NCBI RefSeq assembly: GCF_048128805.1 | Contig: NC_136005.1 | Coordinates: 18,688,260-18,752,259, forward strand | Length of the DNA stretch: 64,000 nucleotides | Origin: Centroberyx gerrardi | Lineage: Eukaryota > Chordata > Actinopteri > Beryciformes > Berycidae | Direction of reading: 5' to 3' | Shown: positions 1 to 13,700 of the stretch, piece by piece | Layout of the letters: each line of letters opens with the position of its first letter | How positions within the stretch are numbered: position 1 is the first letter of the stretch | Program-made: the position numbers and the translations under genes | The notes under the pieces: generated by a model | The model's database searches: none | What the model saw: the letters and a program-made list of their open reading frames with translations, nothing else | What the model was told of the DNA's origin: nothing

Positions 1-1933
1 AAATCAGTTGAAAACTAGAGCTGTTTTGGGGTCTACATGGCAATAAAAATTTTAATTTTAAAAAGACAGTTATTGGATAAATAATTAGTATTGAATGAAC
101 TATAATGTGAAAGTTTTACCAGAACCTAAAGTTCTGCTATCAAGGAGACATTTTTTTCAGTTCAACCATTTATTCAATTCTGTGCCACTTGCATATAAAA
201 CCAATAGAAGGGAATTTGTAAACTAGCCTTATGGAGCCAGACTTTTTGTAAAGTTGTTGAATAACAAATAATTCAAAAATGTCAGGTAAAAAGACTTACC
301 CACCTATCCAGAGCTCTTCAGAGAGTGCAGTACTTGAAGCAAGGTCGGCCCGTGAGGGAGCAGCTCAGTTGCTGGCAGAGAGCGGACAACAATTGGAGCA
401 GGGAGCAGAGAGCTGTGCAGCAGTTGTAAGAGGCGCAAAATTAAGACTGGGAGTTTGGAGGCTGAGCCGTGTAAGAGCCGGAGCATGGACAAAAGGAATG
501 CTGTCCTGTAACCCCCTTTCTCTCCGTCAAGATGTTCTTGGGAATGAGACTGTAGCTCTTTTTGTGTCTCAACAAATTTGATAACAGAAAGAGAGTCCCA
601 ATGGGAGCCTTTCGTTTGAACCTTGACCCCACCCTTTCTTCTCCATCCCCTCTCCTCAGAGGGCCACTTGTGCGCTCAACAATAGCCCGAGTCAGAATAA
701 GCCGCACATTTTAGCAGCGGAGAAAAGAATGGCGTGCCTTAGTTGCAATGAGTCCTCGGGTATGACTCCATGGAAACGAGGCCTAGTGGTATAGCAAATG
801 CCTTTACCATGAAACCGCCCCCCCAGCACCCTCCCATCATTAGATAGAAGATGGACTGTGCTGTTAATTGAGAAGTTTATGACTAAAGTCTCAGAGATGA
901 TCCTTTTGTGAACAGTCTGTTTCAAAGTTGTAAAGAGGGCCCCCATGCCCCCTTAGGAGAGCAAGTGAAAAACAAGAGAGGGAGGGGGAGCATGGAGGAA
1001 ACAGAGGCCCTTGTTGGTTTCTTGCCTCCTGGGGCCATCCTGAATTGGAATGCCCAAAATAATCAGTCACATAGCCATCAGACAGATGTGGAGCGAAGAC
1101 CCACTGGCTGAGGGAGGATAATATTTCTTTCATACATGGAGATCACAGCTGTGTGTCACACACATCGTCCCTGTCTCTTTCCCAGTGGCCTGAAACATCG
1201 ATATGCAAATGGTATTCTGTAGACTTGAATGAAGCCACTATCTAGGCCGGACTGTGGAGCAGCTTTGACATCACCACCCTGTTAATCTACTGCCAGCTAC
1301 TAATTGGGATGGCCCCCACTTTTGTTGTTGTTGCTACTCCTCTGTGTCTGCTGTGTATCTTGTAGCCCCGAAGCAAAAACATTGCCTTGTGTAATTGCCT
1401 GCTATCACAAATATATCATTCTTCCTACTGTGAAGATTGAATCAAAAACACTTTACTGCCTATTGCTGAAAGATTTTGATTTAAAAACATGCTCCCACCA
1501 TTTTAAGCAGTTGAACTCACCAACAGGCATCAGCTGGGAAAAGGTTTTATTTGTCAATTTTGGCAGCAAAGAAATAATTTCTCAACAATGAATGGCTCAT
1601 CAAATACTTTCTCATCTGAAACCCAGTATCATTTTAGGTACTCAAAAATTTCCATTGTCCTAAGTTTCATGGTTTTAAAGCAGGTAGAGCAAAGGCTTAC
1701 GAGGCAACATCTGCAGGAAGACCTAAGCAAATGGCCTGACAATCGTGTAAATATTACCTTGAATAACAAGTGTTCTTCAGTTAAGTTAGTATTACTTGTG
1801 TCAGTGCTAAAGTACCAGTAATTTTAAAGAAAATGTAAGAAATCTACAACAACATTGTTTTGCACAGTAAATCATTATCACACATATAATGTTTCAAGTA
1901 TTTTTCTAAAATCTAAAAAGAACTATTCACGCT

Positions 1934-1971
<38 letters not shown>

Positions 1972-2065
1972 GTGCATACATAAGATATAAAGTAAGTTGG
2001 TTAATTGGTACAGTTACAGAATTAAGGCACAAGTGGCATTATGTTCATGCTACTTCGTCTGGGGC
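1..2065. other. Flank downstream of myo7b, probable 3' UTR next to the gene
   Basis: No convincing exon was found here on either strand. The first few hundred bases left of the stop should be myo7b 3' UTR; a minus-strand AATAAA (plus tttatt, 1546-1551) is one possible polyadenylation signal. A (CT)n tract occupies 1940-1967. The open frame at 279-581 is Ala/Gln-rich and lacks family similarity or splice logic that I can support. Confidence 0.4.
1940..1967. repeat. (CT)n microsatellite
   Basis: About 14 uninterrupted CT units, just downstream of the myo7b stop codon and probably inside its 3' UTR. On the mRNA strand it reads as GA repeats. A shorter GA tract sits at about 2731-2751 in the intron before exon 45. 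Confidence 0.9.
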
Positions 2066-4002
2066 TCAGATGTTGAAGCGCTGGTTCCTGGTTTGCACCG
2101 CCCTCCTCTCTTTGAGGTACATGTTGACGTAGGATGTTATAAGGTCGTCCATCTTGTAGCCCTTTCATGTGGAGACACGGGAATAAAGAAAGGAAATTAA
2201 CATGAGGATAGATTGTTACTTATCAGTTTAAACCCCACGTGTCTCTTGACAGATTTAATTAACAAACAGAAATGCTGCATTTCTTACCAGTGAAGTTTCA
2301 CACAGGAATTTGTTCCCCTTGACCAAATTGCCAACGGTCATGTGAAAGTAGGTACTTCCACTGCACCAGTTAGCGATGCGGTTGAACGGGTGAGTTGCCA
2401 GAACATCCTTGATAAGAGAAAAGAGTTGTTTACTATTTCTGTATTGTCATTCAAGATAACAAGTTCAACAGGCTGTTGAATTGACCATAGTTATTGTTAT
2501 TGACTATTGTTGATTTGAACTTTTTAACCTTGGTTTTAGGGTGGATAATTGTGACTCCTTGCTTGCTGATGGCAATTCGCACAATATCTGGGAAATTTGG
2601 AGCCGTTTCTGACGTTTGCTGAAAAAAGAAAGATAAAAAGGATAAAAAATAACATTATTTTCTTGTTTAATGTGGGTGTGCATGCTGTTATCTTGGCTTT
2701 TTAAGAGACAGAGAGATAGGGTGTGAGGGAATGAGAGAGAGAGAGAGAGATAAACCGACTAAATGGACTATAGATATCTAGACAAATCTGCGCTGCACTC
2801 ATCCCAGTCCATACCTTCACTTCAAAGAATGCACAGCCAAACGTCGGCCACCGGCAGACGGCCTTCAAGAACGCCTCCTTGGCTTCTTCAACAGTCATAC
2901 CAGCTTGTTGGTTATAAGTGGCAAGAATATTCTGGAAATAAATATATAAAAAAGAAACATTACAACTCATATCCTTTTTGTGATATAATACTCTTGTTTT
3001 GTGAAAGTGTTTGTACTGAAGTGAATGAACTTCTACCCCCCCTAGCCTCAAGACAATGTGCTCATTGAACTGAGATAGGAATCATAGGAAGGGCATGTTG
3101 GTGATGTTGTTCATGTATGCAAATTGACTCTCCTGCATGTAAAATAGTGTAAAAAGTATTACAGGCAGTCAAAAGAAGGGTCCTCGTACCTTCTTCCACT
3201 CATTTTCCGACATGGCCTTCAGCTGATCGTTGGGCACCAGCTCCTTCAGCATCTTGGGAATCATGACAAACTGGTTCTTGTCATTGTTGACCTTCACTCT
3301 GAAGAGCAGAGCCCCGATGTTGACCATTTCCTCCTTGGTGCAAACATGGTATCCTCTCAGGTACTTCGGCAGCTCCTGGAAGCCAGAAAGATAGCTGAAT
3401 AAGTCTCTCAGATCACAGATTTTGAATCGGGGCCCAATTTTGACCATATAACCAAGTTGCTATTAAGTTGTTTTTTATGAGAAAAATCAACTAAAAATAT
3501 TGAGTCTTGGCAAAATAATTTGGTGACATCCAATTTTAGATCTCAATGTCCCCCAACATTAGATAAAATAGGTGAAGGTATGGGTCAATTCCTACGGCTT
3601 GCCTGTAAGTAGGCTCAAATGAAAGATAAGGAGCTTTCCAAAGATGTCATAGATCTTTCCAGTCATAATCAATGCACTTCATTGACGGTTTATTGTGGTC
3701 ATAAAGTCAACACGATAAAGTCAACACCATCAGTTCGGTTCTGGTGTTGGTAGTTATTACTAATATAAATGGGCATAAAGCCTTGTGACACACAACAGTA
3801 TTACCATGAATATATTTGGCTTCATCATGTGAAAACAATACATGCTTGAACAATGTGATACTGGCTGAGCCGCCTCATTTAAATGTACCTGAGGGTAATG
3901 GAAGATAAGATCGGCCTCTGGGTCTCTACCAGGAATCACATTGAACCACAACTTCCTCATGAAGAACACAAGGTAGGGCATGTTTACTGGCCCGCCTGCG
4001 GT

Positions 4003-4059
<57 letters not shown>

Positions 4060-4774
4060 GGGGTTTGTTAAAGACAAATACAAAGAACCATCAAGAACCA
4101 CAATGGCATTCCAATTAGATGATCAGTTTTTACCGTCTTTGACCCTCTTGGCTTTCTTGGACCAGTCAGTGATTTGTCTCAGACTATCAAAGAAGTAGTC
4201 TGGGTCATTCACACTGAGAACCTGAAATGAACACAGTGACAGAATTGTTTACTATCAAAATGGCATAGGGACAATACACGAAAGAGTATACATTATAAAG
4301 ATGTCAATGATTCATAAATGCCAAATGAACCTTGTCAGGTGTTTTGACAAAGATGCTGAAGCCGTCTGCGGAAACCAGACTGAGCTTGTTTGTAATGCTC
4401 TGGATGAGGTCCTTGATCCTGGTGCTGGTCGTCACCTCAAATATCTGAGGAAGGAGGAGGGGGGTCAGTGTCTGTTCCAACATGGGACACTCAGTAGAAA
4501 TGCAGTAGATATAAACTAAACAAACTTCTTAAACAGCACAGTGCCTTAAAGGTGCATTTCTGGGCATTACTGGGAAGTGTATTTGACCCGGTGGTGTACT
4601 TGGTTGAGTTAAGAGTTGAGATCTGCTGTCAGATACGTGAAAGAGAGCTCTCTAGCCCATTATCATACCTCCTCTGTGTCATTGGGAAAGTGAATCTTGT
4701 GGAAGATCTGGGTGCTGTTCTGCTGGATGGCATCCACCTCCACCTGGTGTGGTGGCAGCTTCCTGGGCTCCATC
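2066..4774 (-). other. myo7b: myo7b exons 39-47: second FERM domain and C-terminus
   Basis: Exons 4774-4669, 4444-4331, 4221-4134, 3995-3889, 3375-3190, 2931-2815, 2618-2529, 2407-2288, 2161-2066, residues 1897-2236. Landmarks: [71 protein letters not shown] and [17 protein letters not shown]. The protein ends ...QRFNI at the TGA at 2066-2068. This differs from the longer Ala/Ser/Thr ending I recall for human MYO7B. Confidence 0.9.
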
Positions 4775-7700
4775 CTACACCGAGACAGCACAGGCTTAGT
4801 CAAATATATATTTTTTTGATGATACATTTCTGAATCTTCATTTTGACTCTAAGGCCCACATTCACTACAGGTGAAAAATAGAGCGCTCACTATATCACCA
4901 AATTGGCCAAGTCAGAATGCCACGCAATTCACTAACCATGCATAGTGAGTGGAAATTTGCCTAACAGCACTGGGCAAGAAATAATACCTCTTTGCATCTG
5001 TCATGATTGTACATATGGATATTATATGGAAATCAGATTATTTTGGCCACATAATATTTATTTGTATGTAAGGCCATGCAAATCAAGATTGTGTCCAATT
5101 CACCAACACCTCACAACACCAACTGCCCCAAATTATTGTAGCACATATAAGTTCCTTGGAAAGATGGTTTAAGACTTTGCACAGAGAGTTTGGCCTTTCA
5201 GAATGGCTGCTGTATTTGCTGCAAGATGTGGGCATCATCATAAGCAAGTCAGGCAAGGAAGGGAGAGGGTTTTCTGTCCTAGAATCTCAAATCAGATGAG
5301 AGAATGCTCCAATTATTAAGGGTGTAAGAGTGCCATCCTTGGTGGATTAGTCTTACAGCTGAAGCATGCAATTTGTGCTTAGTGTGCTTGGTGAAGTAGG
5401 GGGCTATTTGCTTGTGCAGTGCTCTTTTTGAGGACTTGTTTGTGCCACAACTTGATTTGCATACATTTCCTAGTGAATAAGACAAAAACTCTGCACTCTT
5501 AGCTCAAGCAGCTGAGGCGCACAAAAATGTGCAGATTGCCCTCGGAATGCAATCTCAGTGAATCTGGACCTGAGAGTCTCATATACATGAGTTTCAGTAG
5601 GATAAATACCACACTTATCAGACAGCACTTACCCACTGAGAGCTTTGAAACAGCCGTGACATTTACTTCCACCACACCGGTAGTGCAGTGTGTCTGGCTA
5701 CTAGCCAGGGGAGGAATGCCTTAACCGTTGCTGCCACGTGCTTTACTATGTGCAACATTTGCTGCTCTATCAATTATCCTGTCACTGTTGGCACAAACTC
5801 TCTAATTGATATTTTGAAATCACAGAAGAGGGAAGGCTTTCAACATGCACTCTTCACCTCATACGCCCTTCTTAATGGAACATAGGCCTATGTGTTGATG
5901 ATATACAATACAGTGGGCATGGTAGGCTACCTCAGTGAGCCCTGCAGCCGCTGCAGGCAGTCTGAGGCCAGGGCCTCTCTGCGGCGAGACTCCAGGAAGC
6001 GCTGAGTGTGCTTGAGAAGAGACTGGCTGGGGGGAAACAGGCCACAGCACAGCCACAGCAGCTGCCAGCCCTGCTCCAGACTGAACCTGGTGGTGCAGAA
6101 GACACAGGATGGACAAGGCTACAGAGAAAGCTATTCCACATACTGTAAAGCATGTGATGCATTGATGGAGTCTTGGTGTGTATCCCACTCTATGTTCCTT
6201 TTAGCTTTCCTACTGTCTCAATAAAGAAAAAATGCTAAGGGAAGAGGACTGCTCACACCCCTTAAAAGAATACTCCCAGTTAGTCTGTCTGTGATTTATC
6301 ATAAGATTATGTATTTACCTATCCAAAATTTGCTATAACACTACAATAACAAATCAACATATTTTTTTATACCTCTGAGCAATTGCCTTGTTTTCATTCT
6401 AATAAGTTACAAAAAGTAGAAAAATGACTAAATCACCACAGCACTGGAGAAAAGAGAGGTTTGAATGTTTTTTCTGATTGTGTGAAAGCATTGATTACCA
6501 AATACCTTTTCCTCTCTCACACTGATTTCAAACCATAGGCCTTCCTCCAACCAACAAGTCCATACTTTTGACTTTAAATCCCTATGCTGTAACATAAAAT
6601 TTAACATTTTGATTGTAACACACAGCGTCAGCATACCGGTTGTTGTTGCTGGTCATCTGCTTCATAATCTGGCAATAGATCTCATCTCTGAGCGCCTCGT
6701 TCTGCGTGGCTGGGCCGAAGATCTGGTCAGTGAGCTCAAGAGGACTCTGCATCTGCTTGGTGGGGTAATCTCCCATATACTTCAGGATAGGTATACAACA
6801 GTCAAGGAAGAATAATCATCCTGGCTTCACAAACTTTGAAAAATAAAACCCTGGAAATTACTGTACTATATACAGTAGTAAAGGACTAAACCTCTGTAAA
6901 TGGTAAATAGTAAATTTCTGTGCCACAAGGAGCCTCGGTTCATTATATTCTATGTATTTTTTTCCTTTACTTATTTATATATTCATTTATTTTATTTGAT
7001 CTCTTTCTTTACTTTTTTATTATTATTTGTGTTTGTTTTGCTTTGAGATGGTCTATTATGGACCCTGCAATTTACTCTTATTTACTATTCTTCTCATATA
7101 TGATGTTATTTTCAAGGTACCTGCATCCCTCACATGAAAATAAATATATACATTTAAAAAACTGCTATTGTGTGATATAATGGTGTTCTGTAGAGGATAT
7201 CGGTGAAGGCCAGGCAGGCTTTGTGACTGAGCTCCGGGTTTCCCACCAGCCTCTTGAGCAGCGGCTGTCTGAGCGGCTCTCTGGAGTTGGCCCACAGCTT
7301 CTCAGGAGCCACGTTCTTGGAAATCACCTGATGGTTCACATCCTTACTGGGCTGCCTGGGATCAGGAAACAAGACGGGGATCCCTGCGTTCAGCACTGTA
7401 GAACAACTTTGCTCTGCCAAAAATGACATAGCTTGACATGATAATGAGATTTCATGCAGTATGTACCTGAAATACTCGAGGGAGAACTCCTTCAAAGTGA
7501 CAGGGGCCAGTCTCTGCACTGTGCCTGTTTCTCTCTTTGTCGCCTGTATGATATTGTTCCTCTGGTTAGGAGACAGGTTGAGGAGGCTCTGAAATAAACA
7601 CACATGCACCATCTTTAATCCTCCTCAGATCTGGCACACAATAACCGATTTGAGAAAGATGCGTCACTGACATCTCCATACCATGACCTCATTGGTGGGT

Positions 7701-10700
7701 TTACTGAGGGTGGGCAGGACTAAGATGGCCTCAATGGGGACGGCTCCCGTTTGCCCTGTGCGCTCGTTGTTGCCCTTTACCCAGCCACGTTCCGGAGAGA
7801 ATTCATTATCTTTGATAATGACGATGAGCTCTCCTTTCTTGAAGCTCAGGAATGTGGGGTCATCTACAGACGAAGACAAGACAACTCATGAATCTGCCAG
7901 TACAGCAACAGCAAAAATGATAATATCAATTCAGCTGTGACAATGTGAGGGAGAAAAAGTCCCAGAGGTAAAATAAAACAAACACATCGCCCCCGGTGCT
8001 CTGACCTTGCCTGTTGACTTCCTTTAGGGCCACAGCGTACTGGGAGCGCTCCGTCAGTCCGCTGAGGAACATGTGCAGCAGCTCGGCCATGTCCTCAGCC
8101 ATGGCTCCACTCAGGGTGAAGTCTCCTTTCAGGGTCAGGAGGCACACCGCCTGGCCAGAAGCCTTACCCTCCCTGGGGAAGAATCACAGGAGAATCAGCA
8201 ACACAGGATTCCAGCATATCTAGTATCAAGACATTCCAATAAACTGTACTTGTCCTCATTGAAAACTAAACTGCGTCCTATTCCTGTAATTCTGTGCATG
8301 GGCAATAATAATGTCTGTACCTTATGGTGTTGACTCCGGTGACTTCAGGGAAGGAGAGCTCCAGCAGCCGCCTCTCTTTCTCATCCAGGAAGGCGATACC
8401 AGTCCAGTTAATGGCCACAATAAACTTGCTCTTGGGCAGAGGAGGGCCTAAAAACAACCATGGAGTAAATAAGCCCAATAAACCATGACTCATGGGAAAT
8501 ATGAGATGTATTCCTGTTAGGAGATAAGTGCTCACCACACTTCCTGCTGTGTGTATCCCATAAGCCAGCCTGGAGGGAAAGCTTTAATCGCAGCAGTAAT
8601 GTTTAGTGAAGGCCCTATCATCAACTCACAGGTAAGAGGCTCTCGCTTCATACCATAGACTAAATATGACAGTGAAAACCTTTGGCCAGAAGGGGAAAGG
8701 CATAAATTGATCTTTGGTCCTGATGTAACTATAGGGGGCCTCGATGTCGGGGTCATGCAAACCCTATGCCACCTCTCTACTGACAATGATGTACTAGGCT
8801 CCGGGAAAACAAATTAAAACATCAGAGCAGAGCAGTGCTGCAGGTGGGAAAGATAACAGTGCTGCACTGGAAAGGTCAACTGCCACAGTGTGTGGGGGAA
8901 TGTAAACACTGTGAAATGCTATTGTTTACGTAGGGTGAAGTCTCATCAACTTAGCTAGCTCCAAGTATCTAAAAGCTGGTTTAAAAGCATATCCAGTAAT
9001 ACTGTTGACTAGTCATGGCTTTGATTTGGGGCTAATGAGCAAAAAATGCTGCACTGAAAGCTTTTTATGTGGTAAGAAATCAAGTTAAGAAATGTATTGA
9101 CCTAGTAGATTGGGCACCAACAATGTCTCTTTGGGTGAAATTAAAATGTAATCAACTGCAATTTGTACATTGGGAAACTCAAATTATGTTAAATATATGT
9201 TAAAATATGTTAGAAATGCCTAATGGCATCTAGTTGGCAGTTGGCAGTAATTTCTGTGCCCTTACCAACATGTTGTCAAGACAGCTAATAATATAATAAT
9301 ACTGAAATCCAGGGAAAGAGAAAATGTTGTTCCTGGCCCACTTACTCTCTCTTAATCAACTACTTTGCTAGACTGTTAAACCCAGTGGTATAGTCAGTGT
9401 ATCTATAAATAGCCCTATATATTCCAGTCTGACATAGATTAAAAAAAAACAAACAGCTAATCGCTGAGCAGTGCCTGGTTGACAACAGCTGGGCCTCACC
9501 GCTGGTTATTAAAAGTGTTTTTGTGAAAGTAAAAGTGTTCTTTACTATGCTGAGGAAGCCCTTAGTGCAGAAATGTTTGTGCTGTGCATGTTTAATGTTC
9601 TGCTGTGATTAAAAAATGAAGATGGAAATCAAAATCTACATGGTATTTCCTATACCTGATGCTGATTAGCTGATTATGTGATGTAATTTAGTTACTTATC
9701 TGTGTTTACCCCTTACTGAACAAGCATACTCTCTTTGAAGATTTAGAATCAAGAATAGAGACAATCCATGGTATTCCTCCCCTAATGAATTTACTACCTA
9801 AAAACTATTATTATTAATGCAGCTCAATTCTGCAAGACTCATTTTCCATTCTACCCCAAAAAGTAAATTCCTGCAAAATTACAGATGCTTATGGTTCATT
9901 ACATCCAATCATGACTCCCACTTCTCTTTCTTAATGGTGAGTTTTCTAATGACATTATAGTCCAATTCAGGAACCACAGGTTTTATTGCAGGCGAGTCAT
10001 GCGTAAGTAGATAAAGGAATTCCTGGACTATTATAGATAAGTGATGCTATCAATCATAATTTTATCTTGTTATTTGTTTGAAAGAATTAAAGCTTAAATG
10101 TGATCAGACTGCTTGCCGGGCCAGCTCTCCTGATCTGAATACTGGCCCAAAAAACACCCCATACACCCACATTGTCCATTTCTTCACACCCACTGGTGTT
10201 ATAGGCCTTTTGTAATATTTATATAGTTATTATATTTGATTTATGAATATAAATTAATGCAATTATTGAAATTATCTAAAACATTAATTACCTAAACATA
10301 TAAGCTGGAAACATGTACTGTGACTAGATGCTTACCTGACAGCTTGACAACCTCAAAGAACCTGGAGAAGAACATGGGCCACTTCTGACGGGCGTAGTCC
10401 ACCACCTCTGCCTTCACATCACCTGCCTTCTGCCTTGAACTGATATACGGACCCTTGTATGGGATAAGAAAAACACAAAGAACTATTCAACCCGCCCAAG
10501 GCCTTGTTAGAGCATTTTTATTCCCAAGAGATATTAAGAGATATTTAATTGTCCTCTATGCTACAGCTGCTGATACGGGATGTGACTGACCTGAGCATGT
10601 GCAGTGCTGACCATCTGCAGCCATTTGGCCTCTGACTTGGCCTCCAGCAGAGAGCTGTTGATGCAGTCTTGAACAGCATCCTTCACATTTTCTGGACTGC

Positions 10701-13700
10701 TGTCTGAGCCATGCTGGATGTACAAATGTTTGGCAGCAAGCTGAACAAAATCATCCTCCTGTGTGATGGGAAAAGGGGAAAAATATACCACAGTGGATGG
10801 CAGGAATATTATAAAATACTTGCTTTGCTCTTCAGTGTAAATCAGCAAAATGAACTCTGAACATAACCCTACCTTTTGGCTCTGGTACTCTCCAAACTTC
10901 AGACCGTGGACAATCTGTTTGTAGATGAGGTCTGTGCTGATGCTGTCCTCCTTGCTGTCATGCCAGGGACTGAAGATTTCTTTGCGGAAGCAGAGGCGCC
11001 AGGGAGCGTGCTGCTCCTGCCCACCTTTCCTCTTCACCTCCTGCTCACACTGGGAGATGGCGTCCATCACGTGCTCCCGGCCGCTGCCCAGAGCCCACAC
11101 CTTCAGGAGAGGCACAGGAAAAAAAACATTTAACTTTTTCATTGTCTGTCTAAAGCGGTGTTCCTACTGTACCTTCCTAGCCCTTAGGCCAGAACTAGGG
11201 CCCAGTGTATAAGGGCTAAAAAGGTGTGATGATGCAGTTTGCCCTGCCCCAAGTGCAGAGAATGGGGTCCAAGGGGTCAGGAGAAAGGTACGAAGAGTCA
11301 GTGTGAGAAATTTGTGATCTAGTCATCAAACATCAAAGCAACATAGGTACACAAGTCCAGTCGTATGTGTCTGGCTGATGGTGCAGTTGCGTACCTTTTC
11401 ATACAACGCCACATAGAGAGAAAAGCCAAAGGTGTCCTTGAGTTTGACTTTGTGGGAGAGGACTTGGCAGATTTCTTTGGAGGTAGATGCCGAGTCAACA
11501 GGCAGGCTGATTGTTCGGCCGTCCATCACCGTCACAGACACAATCATGGGCTTCTTTGTCTTGGTTGCCTGTCAAAACACAGAAAGAAATTGCCATGTGG
11601 TTATATGGTCATAGGAGCTACTGTATGGTAATAAGCGTTAATGTCATGTCTTCTGGAGCAGCGTGTGTCCGTCTCAGCACCTGTAGCTCCAACCAGCTGG
11701 GAGGCTCCCCACGCACTCCGTTCATCACAGTGCGCCGCAGCCTTTCAGCACAGTAGGGAGCGTAGCCCCCAGGAGCAGAACGGATGAAACTTTGGAGGTA
11801 CTGCCAAGACAAAAGACAAAAAGTGATGAGAAAATCATCAAAGAATGTGGCGTACTGTTTATGAATCAGTGAATGCAGCTGCTGCACTGACCTTAATGAA
11901 GCGCTCAGTTGGAGGGAAAATGCCCAGACAGAGGGAGAGGAGGATCCAGCCCCGGAAGAAGCTGCTGCGGTTATTGTTATCCTGAAGCTGCTTGCAGATC
12001 TGACAGTAAATCTCATCTCTGGGGAGAGAACAGACACAATAGATTGTGTATTTGTGGAAAAAATCTAAAACAGAAATGAAGATGTATGAATTGTAGAAGC
12101 ACGACTCTGTCACCTGAGGTCACGTCTGACAATGGCGTATCCCACAATGATGTGGAGTTTTTCAAGAGACGTCATTGGCCGCTCCAGGGTGGGTCCCTCT
12201 CCAATCATTACATCACTCTCCTCATTCACAGTCTGCATGGTGAAAGGTTTGGGCACCTCAGTCTGATCCTCTGACTGTAAGAAATACCATAAAATTGCCA
12301 TCAATACATTGATACGAGGTTTGGACTGGAAAGTTGACAGCATACTGCAGCAGTAAGGTGTATTCAGAAAGTTAGAGAAATGTTGTTGGCTGCGTTTGGG
12401 CTTCACCTCACCTCCTCCATGATGACAGAGGGCTTCCTGATCCGAGAAGGGGATTCTGGGATTTCATTTTCCGGGATCGTGGATGTCTTTCTATTCTTGG
12501 TCATTAGGTCAGTGAATATGGATGTCTTCCTGTTTCGAGGGTTCGCCTCTGGTGCAGTGTACACCTTACGGTTTTGACCCGTCTCACTGGGAACAGCAGA
12601 AGCCTTCCTGTTTCTTGTCAGTAGGTCTGTGAAAATGGACGTCTTTCTGTTTGGCGGTGCCTCCTCAGGGGCTGTGGAAACTTTTCTGTCTTTTTTATTC
12701 CTCAGCACCCTCTACAAAAGACATGTAGCAATGGATCAGATTACTTTTTAAAGGTCATGATAAATTGATGTTTTTCTACTGTACAATGACTGAGAAAGTC
12801 CATATGCTGGGTAAGAAAATGGACATAAAATAAGGCTTCTCTGGTGCGTCCATTTGAATTCAAGAACCAAAAAAAGCACAAATAAAAATGTTGTCTTTTC
12901 AGTTTGCCGAGCTGTATATTTTTTTATTTGAAACATGTAAAATAAATCTTTCTACAATACAATGCAATACTGTAGGAGCCACTCATTGAGTTTAATGAGG
13001 ATATTCACCTGATCCAGGCCGACCATGTGGCTGAGACGTCTGTCCTTTCTGGAGACCAGATCCTGTGGAAGGAAGCGGTCTTGCTTGGAGGTTCCCTGGA
13101 CCTGGACCTGCTTCTTAGGCTCAGGCAGATCTCCCATGAACCTCAGAATGATCCACCACACTGTCAGCGAAGCCTGGTGAAAACACAATGGAAACCCCGT
13201 GGTAAATTTAATGAAATATCCACATATTGGAGTAATGAATGAAGGTGGTGTATGAGGAGATGTACCAGGACATTTCCTTCGTCCTCATGGTAGAGGAGAG
13301 GCTGTCTGAGCCTCTGGCGGATGTGGTTGGGGGTGGCTGCACCCTGGAAGTACATGGAGGCGAATTTGGAGAAGGAGTACTCATCCAGATCGTCATAATC
13401 TTCCTGGGGAAGGTCCTCCACCATGGGGATGTCATCTAGGTCTACCTCCTCAGGAACTGTCCTTTTCCCCTCGAAACGCTGAAAATAGATACAGATGTTA
13501 TGCTGTGACTTTGGCGTGGAATATAAAAAATGTAACAGCCACCAGGGAGTGTGATTTGTTAGTCCTCCAAGCTTCATGCAATATTACTCATTCTCCAGTA
13601 TACATTACAACATGCACATTGCTGTTTCAGTTCCCTAACCTCGAATCCCACAGGTGCTTGCCCTTCCTGTCCTCCAACCACGGGGGGGAGGAAGCCAAAG

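Noticed and set aside
279..581. Possible small gene or exon left of myo7b
   Set aside because: Ala/Gln-rich chance-like frame with no family match and no convincing exon boundaries.
3760..4101. Open frames full of His/Thr or Cys/Val repeats
   Set aside because: Translations of the AC microsatellite.
7181..7200. GT or GC donor for myo7b exon 36
   Set aside because: None lies near the conserved end of the exon; the nearest GT (gttttttaa) is a poor donor and would add residues that break the MyTH4 alignment.
7154..7612. 152-codon minus-strand open frame as one exon
   Set aside because: Contains two exons separated by an open intron, and its last residues read past the AT-AC donor into the next intron.
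10561..11142. 193-codon minus-strand open frame as a single exon
   Set aside because: It is two myo7b exons (11100-10873 and 10758-10591) joined by a short intron that happens to be open; the family alignment needs the intron removed.
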